Below, in pieces: positions 49,816-59,600 of a DNA stretch of 64,000 nucleotides. The notes beneath the pieces were generated by a model that searched no databases, was not told where the DNA came from, and saw nothing but the letters and a program-made list of their open reading frames with translations. This stretch comes from Paenibacillus baekrokdamisoli (GTDB lineage Bacteria > Bacillota > Bacilli > Paenibacillales > Paenibacillaceae): contig NZ_AP019308.1 in NCBI RefSeq assembly GCF_003945345.1, positions 4,171,501 to 4,235,500 of the forward strand, read 5' to 3'. The translations under genes were made by a program, and so were the position numbers. The first letter of the stretch is position 1. Each line of letters begins with the position of its first letter.

Positions 49816-51069
49816 TCACTCACCAACATAATAGAATGATATATCTTGAATGGACGGTACACCTTCCGAGTTCACAATGGTAAGAACGACGCTTCGAACT
49901 TTAATCGCAGGAATTCGGATAATCGCCTTGTGGCCAATATTTTGTCCCTCATAAATCGTAATCGGCCGATGCGATTTCTCGGTAATTATGCTGATTTGAA
50001 AGTTTCGGACCTGTTCGCCAAGCGTTAAATCTTCTTGAATAACAATATGGTCAAGCAAATGCGGAAGAGTTGGCTCATAAACCCATTCCAGTTCGTTATG
50101 CGTACATTGTTTCAAGGTTGCAATAGGGTTCTCAAATCTTCTGCGAATTTCCGATCCCATCGCTTTTAATTGACTTGTGTCTTTAGCCGGCAATAATCCT
50201 TGTCGATCAGGACCAATATTCAGCAGCAGGTTAGCACCCCGTCCTACGGAATAATAGTACAAGCCCATGAGCTGATCCAGACTTTTGACGGTATGCTCAT
50301 CCTGATCGCTATAGAACCAATTCGCCCGCATCTGAACATCGCATTCAGCCGGCAGCCACAATTGTTCCCCTAATGCTTCTTTCTCTTCGGTTAATATTGA
50401 AAATTCAGTCGCATCCACCACATTCCAGCAAGGAAGCGGCGCAATACCATCCTCATTCCCTACCCAGCGAAAATCAGGATCTCCCATATTAAAAATTAAT
50501 AGATTCGGTTGAAGACGGCGAATTTCTCCGATAATTCGTTCCCAATCGTATTCATGATCTTCAGAACCGCAGCCGTCGAACCAAAGGATATCAATGTCTC
50601 CGTAGTTGCCTAACAACTCTGTAATTTGATTAACAAAATAATCATCATAAGCCTGTGCGTTCTGATTATAGAAACCCGCAGACCCGTCAAATGGAGAATA
50701 GTATAATCCAGGTTTCACATCATATTTACGACAAGCATCAATGAACGCCTTAACGACATCCCCTTTCCCCTCTTTCCAAGGCGATTGTGCGACGGAGAAG
50801 TTCGTATACTTGGAGGGCCAGTTAGAGAACCCATCATGGTGTTTAGCCGTAAGTACGGCATAATTCATTCCCGCTTCTTTCGCTGTACGTATCCATTGCT
50901 CACAATCCAAATCGGTCGGGTTAAATAACGAAGGGGACATTTCTCTTTCATCAAAATCAACATAACCCTCATAAAAGGTTCTCAGACCAAAATGCACAAA
51001 CAATCCAAACTCCCACGCCTGATAGGCGAGCTGTTTCGGGGTTGGTTTTATCATCGAATTAAATTTCAT
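49816..51069 (-). CDS. GH29 alpha-L-fucosidase
   Basis: A 417-residue cytosolic glycosidase. The TIM barrel spans about 1-320 with the family motifs FGLFVHFGLRTFYEG (near 20), TAKHHDGFSNWPS, GLYYSPFD and the nucleophile-bearing DILWFDGCGSE (near 175); a small C-terminal beta-domain follows. It hydrolyses alpha-L-fucosides by a retaining mechanism. No signal peptide. It follows the endonuclease/phosphatase-like gene by 78 bases, probably in one transcript, and should act on imported fucosylated oligosaccharides. Confidence 0.9.
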   Translation of the reverse strand: MKFNSMIKPTPKQLAYQAWEFGLFVHFGLRTFYEGYVDFDEREMSPSLFNPTDLDCEQWIRTAKEAGMNYAVLTAKHHDGFSNWPSKYTNFSVAQSPWKEGKGDVVKAFIDACRKYDVKPGLYYSPFDGSAGFYNQNAQAYDDYFVNQITELLGNYGDIDILWFDGCGSEDHEYDWERIIGEIRRLQPNLLIFNMGDPDFRWVGNEDGIAPLPCWNVVDATEFSILTEEKEALGEQLWLPAECDVQMRANWFYSDQDEHTVKSLDQLMGLYYYSVGRGANLLLNIGPDRQGLLPAKDTSQLKAMGSEIRRRFENPIATLKQCTHNELEWVYEPTLPHLLDHIVIQEDLTLGEQVRNFQISIITEKSHRPITIYEGQNIGHKAIIRIPAIKVRSVVLTIVNSEGVPSIQDISFYYVGE

Positions 51070-51147
51070 TTAAGCACCTCTTATCTTATTTTTGTATAGC
51101 TGGATCGATCTTCGATTTTCACATTATGCGAAACTTCAATAAAGCTC

Positions 51148-51900
51148 TTAATCGCTAAGCTGCATATAGGAAACTAGCGGTTTATGATCAGAAGCTTCAA
51201 AGTTATCAACAACATAAATCGCATTCATCGTCCAGTTGTTTGACTCCCGGTACAGGATGTAATCGATTTGATGGATAGGTAATTGAGAAGGCTCCGTGAG
51301 CAAGGTTTGACCTAAACTCTCAAGCATCCAATCCTTTTGGAATGCTGTTAATGTAGCACTTGTAGGCGTATCGTTCAGGTCCCCACAAAGCATCGCTGGT
51401 TTGCGAGGGAGGGATGCACAATACGTTTCAATCCTGCTTACCGATTCGGTTCGGCTTTGTTCATTGTCCCAATCCAGATGAGTAACAATAAGGGTTATTG
51501 ATTTCCTAGTACCGTAAATCTCGGTAATATCGGCATCAACGAATAAGGCCGCACGCGGTTCGTTACCTGGAAGAGGGAGATTTCTCAAAACATGGAGTGG
51601 ATATTTGGATAAAATGGCATTCCCATATTCTCCTCCGTCGTGATAAATGGCTCTCCCGAATACATAATTACTCATTCGAGTTAAGTTCGCTAACGAGGCA
51701 GTTTGGTCCACTTTACCGGAACGATTCATGTTCATATCCACTTCCTGCAGAAGTACAAAATCAGGTTCCTCCCCCTTGATTACAGAGGCTATTCGATATA
51801 AATCCAATGCGTCATCCGTTCCCACACCGCCATGAATATTATAAGTCATTACTTTTAATACAGGCGCCGCACCCCTAAGAGGCTCACTATTCATTGCCAT
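51148..51900 (-). CDS. Endonuclease/exonuclease/phosphatase family protein
   Basis: A 250-residue metal-dependent phosphoesterase-fold protein, with VMTYNIHGGVG, LLQEVDMN, THLDWD, GDLNDTPTS and ASDHKPLV, the complete set of metal and catalytic residues (Asn, Glu, His, Asp, Asn, Asp, His). Possible substrates are DNA, inositol phosphates or sphingomyelin-like lipids; sequence does not decide. The start 51900 was chosen because AAGGGGAG lies close upstream; the frame is open back to a TTG at 51987. Confidence 0.88.
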   Translation of the reverse strand: MAMNSEPLRGAAPVLKVMTYNIHGGVGTDDALDLYRIASVIKGEEPDFVLLQEVDMNMNRSGKVDQTASLANLTRMSNYVFGRAIYHDGGEYGNAILSKYPLHVLRNLPLPGNEPRAALFVDADITEIYGTRKSITLIVTHLDWDNEQSRTESVSRIETYCASLPRKPAMLCGDLNDTPTSATLTAFQKDWMLESLGQTLLTEPSQLPIHQIDYILYRESNNWTMNAIYVVDNFEASDHKPLVSYMQLSD

Positions 51901-52097
51901 CCCTCTCCCCTTCTCCATTAGTTGGAATCGTGTAAATTCGGATAATGCTATTATTGCATGGCGCTTATGCTGTTGGTTTATTTTCAAGTGAACTGCTCAT
52001 ATAATCCATGCAACTGATCATGAATTGCATTTCCCCCTCATTTTAATCATGGTAATTTAGAGTGAATCGTACGAGTGTGTAAACGGAGGCCCTTATA

Positions 52098-52477
52098 ATG
52101 AGTAATGCAAACGTTAACAATGCAGCTCCCCTAGTCATTCCGAGCTTACTAGAATGGACGGGAGAAATAGGGACATTTCAGTTAAAGGATTCCGCGCAAA
52201 TCGTCGTAGATTCCCTATTCAGTACGGAGCTTAAGCACACAGCAGCCGCATTAAAGGATGACCTGACTACAGTTACCGGCCATGATGCTGCAATTATCTA
52301 CGCCAATTCCGCTCAAGCCGGGGACCTCTTCTTGACCTTAAGTACGGATGATGGTGGTATTGGAGATGAAGGGTATTTGCTGGAACTGCAGCCGAGTTCT
52401 TCACCCGCGTGAAGCAAATTGGAGACGAACCCTCCGTTAGCAATGCAGGCTCAACACAAAAAATAAGTGCTTTATAA
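52098..52477 (+). pseudogene. Truncated GH20 beta-N-acetylhexosaminidase N-terminus with foreign tail
   Basis: An intact start (GGAGG, ATG 52098) opens a frame of 104 residues that looks like the non-catalytic N-terminal domain of GH20 enzymes (VIPSLLEWTGEIGTFQLK, later LFLTLSTDDGGIGDEGYLLE). It ends at 52412, before any catalytic barrel. From about 52385 another frame (AEFFTRVKQIGDEPSVSNAG) reads to a stop at 52477 and looks like the end of an unrelated protein, so a deletion probably fused two genes. No activity is expected. Confidence 0.65.
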
Positions 52478-52502
52478 ATGCGAATCATTATGCGAAGCAG
52501 GT

Positions 52503-52643
52503 CGCTACGCTGACGGATCATTCTTACGATCGCTGTTGTCTCCCTATTTCTTGATTCTATCCCTTAAGGGTAGAAATCCGGAGACAAAGGCGAACGCTAT
52601 CGCTTCTTCAGAACGATTCCGTCCGCTTCGCTTTTGTTTCGTG
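52503..52643. repeat. Palindromic intergenic repeat
   Basis: The unit contains TTGTCTCC and GGAGACAA as outer arms (near 52534 and 52580), TTCTA/TAGAA and CCCTTAAGGG at the centre, and flanks CGCTACGCTGACGGATCATT and CGCTTTTGTTTCGTG. These flanks reappear, inverted and without the centre, at 4217-4260. It has no coding potential of note and looks like a small dispersed, MITE-like or REP-like repeat. Confidence 0.6.
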
Positions 52644-52685
52644 ATGGCATACACTGATTATGGTATAGAACCATAATTGCAAAAA

Positions 52686-52733
52686 GAAAAAGCTATCCCT
52701 CAAGTAGCTTGTTTAGCTGTTTGAAGGATAGCT
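52686..52733 (-). terminator. Terminator of the lost SLH gene (copy A)
   Basis: On the minus strand AGCTATCCTTCAA and TTGAGGGATAGCT pair over 13 bases with a U-G pair, followed by TTTTTCTTTTT. It is clearly the diverged twin of the terminator at 56570-56624. Confidence 0.8.
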
Positions 52734-52754
52734 CTTGATGTAACACCTGCTGAT

Positions 52755-52954
52755 TTAAATCAGTTCAGACTTTTTCAGAAGTCTCTGAATAATTGTTGCC
52801 ACCTCTGCTCTAGAGATGTAGGCCTGTGGAGCAAGTTCAGTGCTGTTTCTTCCAGTAACGACTCCCGCTTGCAGACAGTCTGCAATGCTGATCTTCGCCC
52901 ATTCCGAAACGTTCTTAGCATCTGTAAATGTGCCCAGCAGCTCGTCAAGCGGTG
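52755..52954 (-). pseudogene. Remnant of an S-layer-homology protein (C-terminal SLH domain only)
   Basis: About 65 codons encode the third SLH domain (FTDAKNVSEWAKISIADCLQ to KKSELI) almost identically to the end of the giant protein at 56646-63608, including its terminator. Silent differences are scattered, about 5 percent by eye over 200 bases, so this is an older paralogue and not a fresh copy. Similarity stops abruptly at about 52954, a few bases after the stop codon of the primase-helicase gene, marking a deletion or insertion junction. No start or signal remains. Confidence 0.8.
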
Positions 52955-52959
52955 TATAT

Positions 52960-55413
52960 TTACAATTCCATACCGCTATATCCCATGGCACGATAACCCT
53001 TTATTCTTTTCTTGTACATGCTCATGAGAAGAGGTACCTGGATATCGACATAATCGTATATCTGAACATCTTGTTTGTTAGCATGTGATCGGTGTAATCT
53101 CCCTGCGTATTGCTGCAAGCTTCCTTTCCATGAGATCGGATGAACTAAAAACAACGTATCTAGCCTAGCATCGTCGAATCCTTCCCCAATCAATTTACCC
53201 GTAGCAATAAAAACTCGCTCTTCCGTGTCAGTTATGTTAGCTATCCGTTGCCGGAGTTCCTCTCGCTGCTTTTTACCCATCCCGCCACGCAACACGATCA
53301 CATTCTTCGCGAACTTTTCCAGTTTCTTTTCAAAATACTCAACATGGGTTGTTCGCTCTGCAAGAAGAATTGGTGATCTTCCTTGATTTAAACATTTTAA
53401 TAGATCATCGAAAATTAATTCATTCCTTATTTCATCTTCTACTAACAACTGATAAATAGTCTGTATAGAAGGACCGGGAATACCGGGCATCTGAGTAGGT
53501 AATTGGAACGATGTATACCTTGGCACTACCTTATGCTCAAAACCTCTCACTAAAGCCTGGGATTTCGCATCAATTCTAGTTCGAATGGGACCACACTGCA
53601 TAAGTACAATAGGTTGATGTCCATCCTGCCTAGTTGGAGTAGCCGTAAGACCAACGACATATTTGGCATTAGTCTTTTTCAACACTTGTTCGAAACTAAA
53701 TGCCGAAACATGATGACATTCGTCGACAATGATTTGTCCGTACTCAGTTAAGTAATCCTTTATTTTTCCTTTATTGTTCAAGCTTTGAATGACGGCAATA
53801 TCTATAATACCCGTTCGTTTCTCCTTCCCGCCCCCTATGACACCGATATCTTTTGAATGTAAATTTAGAAAAGTACTTAATCTTTCCTTCCACTGATCCA
53901 TCAATTCTCGCCGATGCACCAACACTAAGGTGTTCACTTTTCTGGAAGCGATAATTGAAGCTGCAACTACCGTTTTTCCAAAAGCTGTTGTAGCAGAAAG
54001 AATACCCGTATCATGAGCTAGGATTGATCTAGCCGCGGCATCCTGCAAGGTCGATAGTTGTCCTGAAAAATGTAAGTCCACTTCTATTCCCTTGTATCTC
54101 TCATCAGTTATCGATAATTCAACACCATACTTCATAAAAAAATTCGAAACTAATTGCAGACAACCTCTAGGAAGAGCAATATGCTTAAGAAAGTCCTCTG
54201 CACAACCTATGACACGGGGTTTTCCAAAAGTAGGTAACCGCATGGCCTGGGTTTTATAAAAATCAGGATTTTGAAAGGAAGCAAGCCGCCCAATTCGATT
54301 TATCATCCATGCTGATAATCCATTCTTTTCAATATAGATCATATTAGATAGAATGATATGAACCTTCGATGGCAGTGTCATCTCCTTATCTTTTTCATCA
54401 AAATCAATTTGCTTATTTTCCCACGGTCTATCTTCTTCTTCCTCTTCCCAAATACCCACGTTTAACACCTTTGAACTCCTTGTAAGCTCTTGTAGTTTAC
54501 TCTCAACTTGAGATAAACTCATTTTTCTTAAACCAGATAAGAAGCTCCACTGATCTTCATAGGGAGTAAAATTCTCGTCTACGAAAACACTGTTTCCTTC
54601 TTTCCGAGGGCCTCCTTGCAAAGGTAGAGCTATCAAATTGCCAAACCCACCTTTTGGAAGCGTATCTTGATTAGGAAATAGACGGTCGTAGGAATCCAGA
54701 CCAAGCTCATATCTGTTCTCCATTGTTTTGGTTAAAAGAACACAGCCGAATTTCCGAGCTAAACTTGCTTCAGCAGGCTGCTCAAAAAATATCCATATAT
54801 GCCCCCCATTTCCTGAACGGGAACGTTCCAACGCAACAGGTATCTGAAGATCTTCACAGGTTTTCATGACAGCGGCCGCATCCTGCATCCAATTTTGTTT
54901 ATCAAAATCAATTGCTAGAAACCAACAAGTTTCATCTTGGAGCATCGGGTAAACTCCGATAGTACGATTAATCTTTGCATCAAGATGACTTGATATAATC
55001 TCATCCGTTATGGAGAGAAACTCTCTATGAGAGCACTCCGAACATTTTATTTGAGGTTTCTTACAAACAAAAGACCATTCATTCCCACATGCTGGCGAAT
55101 ACCCTGATTTCCCTGTTTTACTTTCCCATCTATTGGGATATACGTCTTCACGACCACGAAATAGATTACGAAATAAAGCAATCTTTTCACTCGGAGTAGA
55201 GTAAATATGGACGTTGCCCTTTTCAGGTTCTTTCTTGGCAATACGTTCATTAATCACAACCGCATCATTAGCAATAGGAGATCGACTAAAACCAATCGTC
55301 TCAGAATCATCTTTTGTAATATCAGCAAACTTTTGCTTCAATTGATGATTCTCCTGATTCAAGCGTTCAATTTCCTTCAGGGCAAGCACAAGCCTTTTTT
55401 CCAGGTCCTTCAT
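52960..55413 (-). CDS. Primase-helicase fusion resembling the TOTE conflict-system family
   Basis: An 817-residue protein. Order: coiled coil (about 1-32), zinc-binding cysteines (109, 117, 124, 127), an archaeo-eukaryotic-primase-like domain with acidic pair Asp169/Asp171 (FLAIDFD) and SGNGGHIWIFF (His205), then an SF2 helicase with Walker A ATTAFGKT (474-481), DECH (564-567), TATPTR (590-595) and motif VI QYAGRLHRSH near the end. This combination matches, from memory, the family named TOTE conflict system primase domain proteins, thought to act in biological conflicts. GGAGGG lies four bases before ATG 55413. It stands alone, downstream of a toxin-antitoxin pair, and its stop abuts a broken SLH gene. 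Other genes of a defence locus were not seen. Mobile origin is likely. Confidence 0.85.
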   Translation of the reverse strand: MKDLEKRLVLALKEIERLNQENHQLKQKFADITKDDSETIGFSRSPIANDAVVINERIAKKEPEKGNVHIYSTPSEKIALFRNLFRGREDVYPNRWESKTGKSGYSPACGNEWSFVCKKPQIKCSECSHREFLSITDEIISSHLDAKINRTIGVYPMLQDETCWFLAIDFDKQNWMQDAAAVMKTCEDLQIPVALERSRSGNGGHIWIFFEQPAEASLARKFGCVLLTKTMENRYELGLDSYDRLFPNQDTLPKGGFGNLIALPLQGGPRKEGNSVFVDENFTPYEDQWSFLSGLRKMSLSQVESKLQELTRSSKVLNVGIWEEEEEDRPWENKQIDFDEKDKEMTLPSKVHIILSNMIYIEKNGLSAWMINRIGRLASFQNPDFYKTQAMRLPTFGKPRVIGCAEDFLKHIALPRGCLQLVSNFFMKYGVELSITDERYKGIEVDLHFSGQLSTLQDAAARSILAHDTGILSATTAFGKTVVAASIIASRKVNTLVLVHRRELMDQWKERLSTFLNLHSKDIGVIGGGKEKRTGIIDIAVIQSLNNKGKIKDYLTEYGQIIVDECHHVSAFSFEQVLKKTNAKYVVGLTATPTRQDGHQPIVLMQCGPIRTRIDAKSQALVRGFEHKVVPRYTSFQLPTQMPGIPGPSIQTIYQLLVEDEIRNELIFDDLLKCLNQGRSPILLAERTTHVEYFEKKLEKFAKNVIVLRGGMGKKQREELRQRIANITDTEERVFIATGKLIGEGFDDARLDTLFLVHPISWKGSLQQYAGRLHRSHANKQDVQIYDYVDIQVPLLMSMYKKRIKGYRAMGYSGMEL

Positions 55414-55519
55414 ATTCCCTCCGGTAAGCGAACGTTTGTAAGACTAATTTATCAAATGAATGTGAATATGAATATTAGAGACTAGAGTATCACGATTAGC
55501 CAAAATATAGCAGCACAAA

Positions 55520-55570
55520 CTATAAAAAGCCGCCCACTCACATTAAATCGTGACAATAGGCGGTGGCTTT
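55520..55570 (-). terminator. Terminator after the vapBC-like pair
   Basis: On the minus strand AAAGCC and GGCTTT close a stem with an imperfect GC-rich continuation and an inner TCAC/GTGA hairpin, followed by TTTTTATAG. It begins 16 bases after the toxin stop codon. Confidence 0.65.
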
Positions 55571-55585
55571 ATTATTATAAAGAAT

Positions 55586-55981
55586 CTATATTTTTATTAA
55601 AGATATTCCGAGTTCATTATGGACAAAGTTCATGTCGGAATCTCTTGATATTAGAGATAATTCATTAACCAGTGCAGTGGCTATAATGATGGCATCTGGG
55701 GTCTTTAGCTTTCGTCCCATACCTTTTTGATCCCTTCGAATAGTTCCAGCCAGCTTGGCAATTTCAGATGTTACCTCTATACATCTTTTAGATGTAAATA
55801 GTTTTTCTGCCCGCAATTGTTCCTCTGGTTTTAAGCCTGCAAATACCTCGCACTCTGTTATTGTAGAAAGATAAATCGGCATTTTATCTCTTGAGGATTG
55901 CTGGATAAAATTGATTACAGTATCCTCATTAATAAGAATTGCAATCGCAATATTCGTGTCAAGCAAGTAACCGCTATTCAT
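55586..55981 (-). CDS. PIN-domain toxin, VapC-like
   Basis: A 131-residue PIN ribonuclease. The acidic residues are in place: LLDTNIAIA (Asp near 6), TITECEVFAGL (Glu), TPDAIIIATA (Asp) and SRDSDMNF (Asp). Such toxins cut RNA, often tRNA or rRNA, when the antitoxin is lost. The start at 55981 gives a four-base ATGA overlap with the antitoxin stop and a GAGGA site nine bases upstream; ATG 55990 is also in frame. It fits the VapC family, length included. Confidence 0.9.
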   Translation of the reverse strand: MNSGYLLDTNIAIAILINEDTVINFIQQSSRDKMPIYLSTITECEVFAGLKPEEQLRAEKLFTSKRCIEVTSEIAKLAGTIRRDQKGMGRKLKTPDAIIIATALVNELSLISRDSDMNFVHNELGISLIKI

Positions 55982-56211
55982 GAATCCCATTCCTCGCGTG
56001 ATCTATTCACTTCTTCGAGTAGTTCTCTACCTCTTTCAGGTGATAACGTCCCAGCTGCTTCAAGAAGATCATCAATGGAATAATCATCCTCTTGAGCTTC
56101 GACTGTTTGTTTTTCAAGATCTATGAGAACACGGGCATTATATATATTTAATTTTTGAAGCATCAATTTAATTGCACTTGCCGTTTGATAATCAATTTTT
56201 TTGGGAATCAT
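55978..56211 (-). CDS. VapB-like antitoxin
   Basis: A 77-residue protein translated from ATG 56211 (MIPKKID), with GGAGGG eight bases upstream. It has an N-terminal region with KLMLQKLNIYNARVLIDLEK and an acidic helical C-terminus (DDLLEAAGTLSPERGRELLEEV) suited to wrapping the PIN toxin. It immediately precedes and overlaps the toxin gene. The DNA-binding fold class cannot be assigned with confidence. Confidence 0.8.
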   Translation of the reverse strand: MIPKKIDYQTASAIKLMLQKLNIYNARVLIDLEKQTVEAQEDDYSIDDLLEAAGTLSPERGRELLEEVNRSREEWDS

Positions 56212-56325
56212 GTTTATCCCTCCAACGCAATTTGATAAATCCATTATATCACACAGTTTAAAGTTTCAACTAACAATGATATCTCTTCCCTTATCCTCGC
56301 CTTAAGTGAAAGAATGGGCCACATG

Positions 56326-56551
56326 CACTCTTTCCGAATTCCGGTAGGATTTATGATATGCGAGTCAACCGACATGATGCGCCAAAGAAGGAGCTTGAAG
56401 TGTACGGGAAGCGCTGGCGAATTGAAGTGTTTTTCGCAAAGCCAAGCAAGAACTTGGCTTTGAAAAGTGCCACTCTAGATCCGAAGCACTCCAGCAAGCA
56501 CATTTGGAGTTACTTTTTGCTGTGGAAATGCTACTAGCCTATATTTTATGA
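56326..56551 (+). pseudogene. Transposase remnant, IS4-like C-terminus
   Basis: Read with two or more frame changes, the segment gives FRIPVGFMICESTD, then PKKELEVYGKRWRIEVFF, then AKQELGFEKCHSRSEALQQA and AHLELLFAVEMLLAYIL with stop TGA at 56549-56551. YGKRWRIEVFF and the E of the DDE triad region resemble IS4-type transposases. Only the last quarter survives, so it is inactive. The rest of the gap 56245-56569 shows nothing else. Confidence 0.7.
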
Positions 56552-56569
56552 CAAGTAAACAAAGAAAAA

Positions 56570-56624
56570 GAGTAGAAAAAGAGCTACCCCTCAAGCCACT
56601 TGTTCAGCTGCTTGAAGGATAGCT
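56570..56624 (-). terminator. Terminator of the giant SLH protein gene (copy B)
   Basis: On the minus strand AGCTATCCTTCAAG and CTTGAGGGGTAGCT form a 14-pair stem with two G-U pairs around a loop, followed by TCTTTTTCTAC. It is the twin of the structure at 52686-52733. Confidence 0.85.
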
Positions 56625-56645
56625 CTTGATGTAAGACCTGTTGAT

Positions 56646-59600
56646 TTAAATCAGTTCAGACTTTTTCAGAAGTCTCTGAATAATTGTTGCCACCTCTGCT
56701 CTAGAGATGTAGGCTTGTGGAGCAAGTTCAGTGCTGTTTCTTCCAGTAACGACTCCCGCTTGCAGACAGTCTGCGATGCTGATCTTCGCCCATTCCGAAA
56801 CGTTCTTTGCATCTGTAAATGCACCCAGCAGTTCGTCTAGCGGTTTGGACTGGAGTTTAGCTTTAAGACCCGTAATCTTCATCGCTTTGGCAATAATCGT
56901 CATCGCCTGTTCTCTCGTAATTTTGTCCATCGGACGGAAAGTACCGTCTTCGAATCCACTGATCAAGTTATACGAGTAAGCCGTTTGAATAGCACTGCTG
57001 TACCACTCCGAAGACTTCACGTCAGAGAATGGAGCAGCTCCATCTTCAAGCTTCAGTCCCAATCCCCGAACCATAATCGCGGCAAACTCCGCGCGTGTAA
57101 TGTCTTGATCCGGATTAAAGTTATCACTGCCAATACCGCTAATGATCATTCTCGATCCCATGTCATTCACGGCATCTTTTGACCAATGCTGAGCAACATC
57201 CTTGAATGCAATCGGATGCCAAACGATGGCGTACGTACTGTTCGTTAAGCTTTTCACTTTGGCGTAGTACTTACCGTCATTAGTGATGATCCTTGTCGGT
57301 ACATGACGCACGGTTCCATCCGGTTCTACCACGATTCCTGTGGTGATTTTATTAGGATCCACACCTTCAGGAATGGCAATTGTTCTTTCCATATAAGCTT
57401 TGAATTTCGACAACTCAATCGTGATATCCCCATAGGATACTTTCACCGTAAAGTTGATCGGCGGAGCTACGATAGTGAAATGACCCTTAACCGCTGAGTT
57501 CTCAACAATCTTCATGCTCTCCGCTGTTGGTGCAGCAATTTCAAATTGCACTTTAATATCTTGAAGCGCTACGCTCTTCCCAAGCTGTTTCAATATAGCG
57601 TTCATATCAATTTGCTGTGCGGGTATTGTGTAACTAGCGTTCTCGGTTTTGATTTCCAAAATCGACTGCTTTTGATCCATGTTATTGACCATCCGACCGT
57701 TCAAGTCCCAGACAACAACATCAGACTTTATAAGGACTGGAATCGTAATCACAGCATGCTGACCAGCTGTCGCTAGCCTATCTTCCAGTTTGTTCTCGTC
57801 AATGGTTACGGTTGTGACTGTTTGATCATGTACTTTGGTTGTTGTCGCTGTGCCTGCACTCTCCACTTTGCCATTGACCAGAACATCAACATTAGTAGTC
57901 ACTGATGTGGTCGGCTGTCCAGTGTAAACAGGAGCAGGAGCAGGAAGGGTCACAGTCGAACTCGTCAATGGAGTCAAGCCTGTTGCATCAAAGGCAAGTT
58001 GGGCTCCGTTTACATTCGCTGCGTTCGCTGCTTTCAGACCCGTAAAGGTCGCTACGCCGGAGCTTGCCGTTACGCTCGTAGTTCCTGTAAGCGTCCATGA
58101 GCCTGCATCCTTTTTCGATACAGTGATCACGGTCGAACTATCACCTACGCTCGTGTTTCCATAGGCATCAAGAAGCGTAATCACTGGCTGCTGCGCAAAC
58201 ACGCCTCCATTACTTGCAGGTGCTGTAAGGTCAGTTGTCAGTTTCATCGATGACGCAATTCCTGCCGCCGGCGTGATACTAAGTGTATTCGCAGCCGGAG
58301 TCGCTACTCCGGCTATGCTGATTCCAATCGTCTGTGCCGAAGCTTTGTTCAGTTTGAGGTTCGCGGTCGCTGCACCGTTTGTGAAAGTCACGCTAATCGT
58401 ATTCGGCGATGCAGTTAGAGCTGTTCCATTAAAGCTGCCATAGGAGCCATCCGGTGCTACTGTATATCCTGAGATCGTCACGTCAGTAGCTCCGTTAAAA
58501 GTCGTATCCGTGTTCCCCAGAGCATCCTTCACCGTTAAGGTGATCGCATTATCCTCACCCGTAATCGGTGTCAATGCAGCTGCTGCTGCCGCTGCTGTCT
58601 GCGCAGGTGCAGGTGCCGGTAGGGTCACGGTCGAGCTCGTCAATGGAGTCAAACCTGTTGCATCAAAGGCAAGCTGGGCTCCGCTTACACTCGCTGCGTT
58701 GGCTGCTTTTAGGTCAGTAAAGGTTACTACGCCAGAGCTTGCCGTTGCGGTCATAGTTCCTGTAAGTGTCCATGAGCCTGCATCCTCCTTCGATACGGTG
58801 ATCACGGTCGAACTATCGCCTACGCTCGTGTTTCCATAGGCATCAAGAAGCGTAATCACTGGCTGCTGCGCAAACGCGCCTCCATTACTTGCAGGTTCTA
58901 TAAGGTCAGTTGTCAGTTTCATCGATGACGCAATGCCTGCCACCGGCGTGATACTAATTGTATTCGTAGCTGGAGTCGCTACTCCGTCTATGCTGATTCC
59001 AATCGTCTGTGCCGAAGCTTTGTTCAGTTTGAGGTTCGCTGTCGCTACACCGTTTGTGAAGCTAACACTAATCGTGTTCGGCAACGCACTTAGAGCTGTC
59101 CCATTAAAGCTGCCATAGGAGCCGTCCGGTGCCTCTGTATATCCTGAGACCGTCACGTCTTTAGCTCCGCTAAAAGTCGTATCCGTGTTCCCAAGAGCGT
59201 TCTTCACCGTTAAGGTGATCGCATTATCCTCACCCGTAATCGGTGTCAATGCAGCTGCTGCTGCCGCTGCTGTCTGCGCAGGTGCAGGTGCCGGAAGGGT
59301 CACGGTCGAGCTCGTCAATGGAGTCAAACCGGCAGTATCAAAGGCAAGCTGCGCCCCACTTACACTCGCTGTATTGGCTGTTCCAAGATCAGTAAAGGTC
59401 GCTATGCCGGAGCTTGCCGTTGCGGTCATAGTTCCTGTAAGTGTCCAGGAGCCTGCATCCTTCTTCGATACGGTGATCACGGTCGTAATATCGCCTACAC
59501 TCGTGTTTCCATAGGTATCACGAAGCGTAATCACTGGCTGCTGCGCAAACACGCCTCCATTACTTGCAGGTGCTGTAAGGTCAGTTGTCAGTTTCATCGA

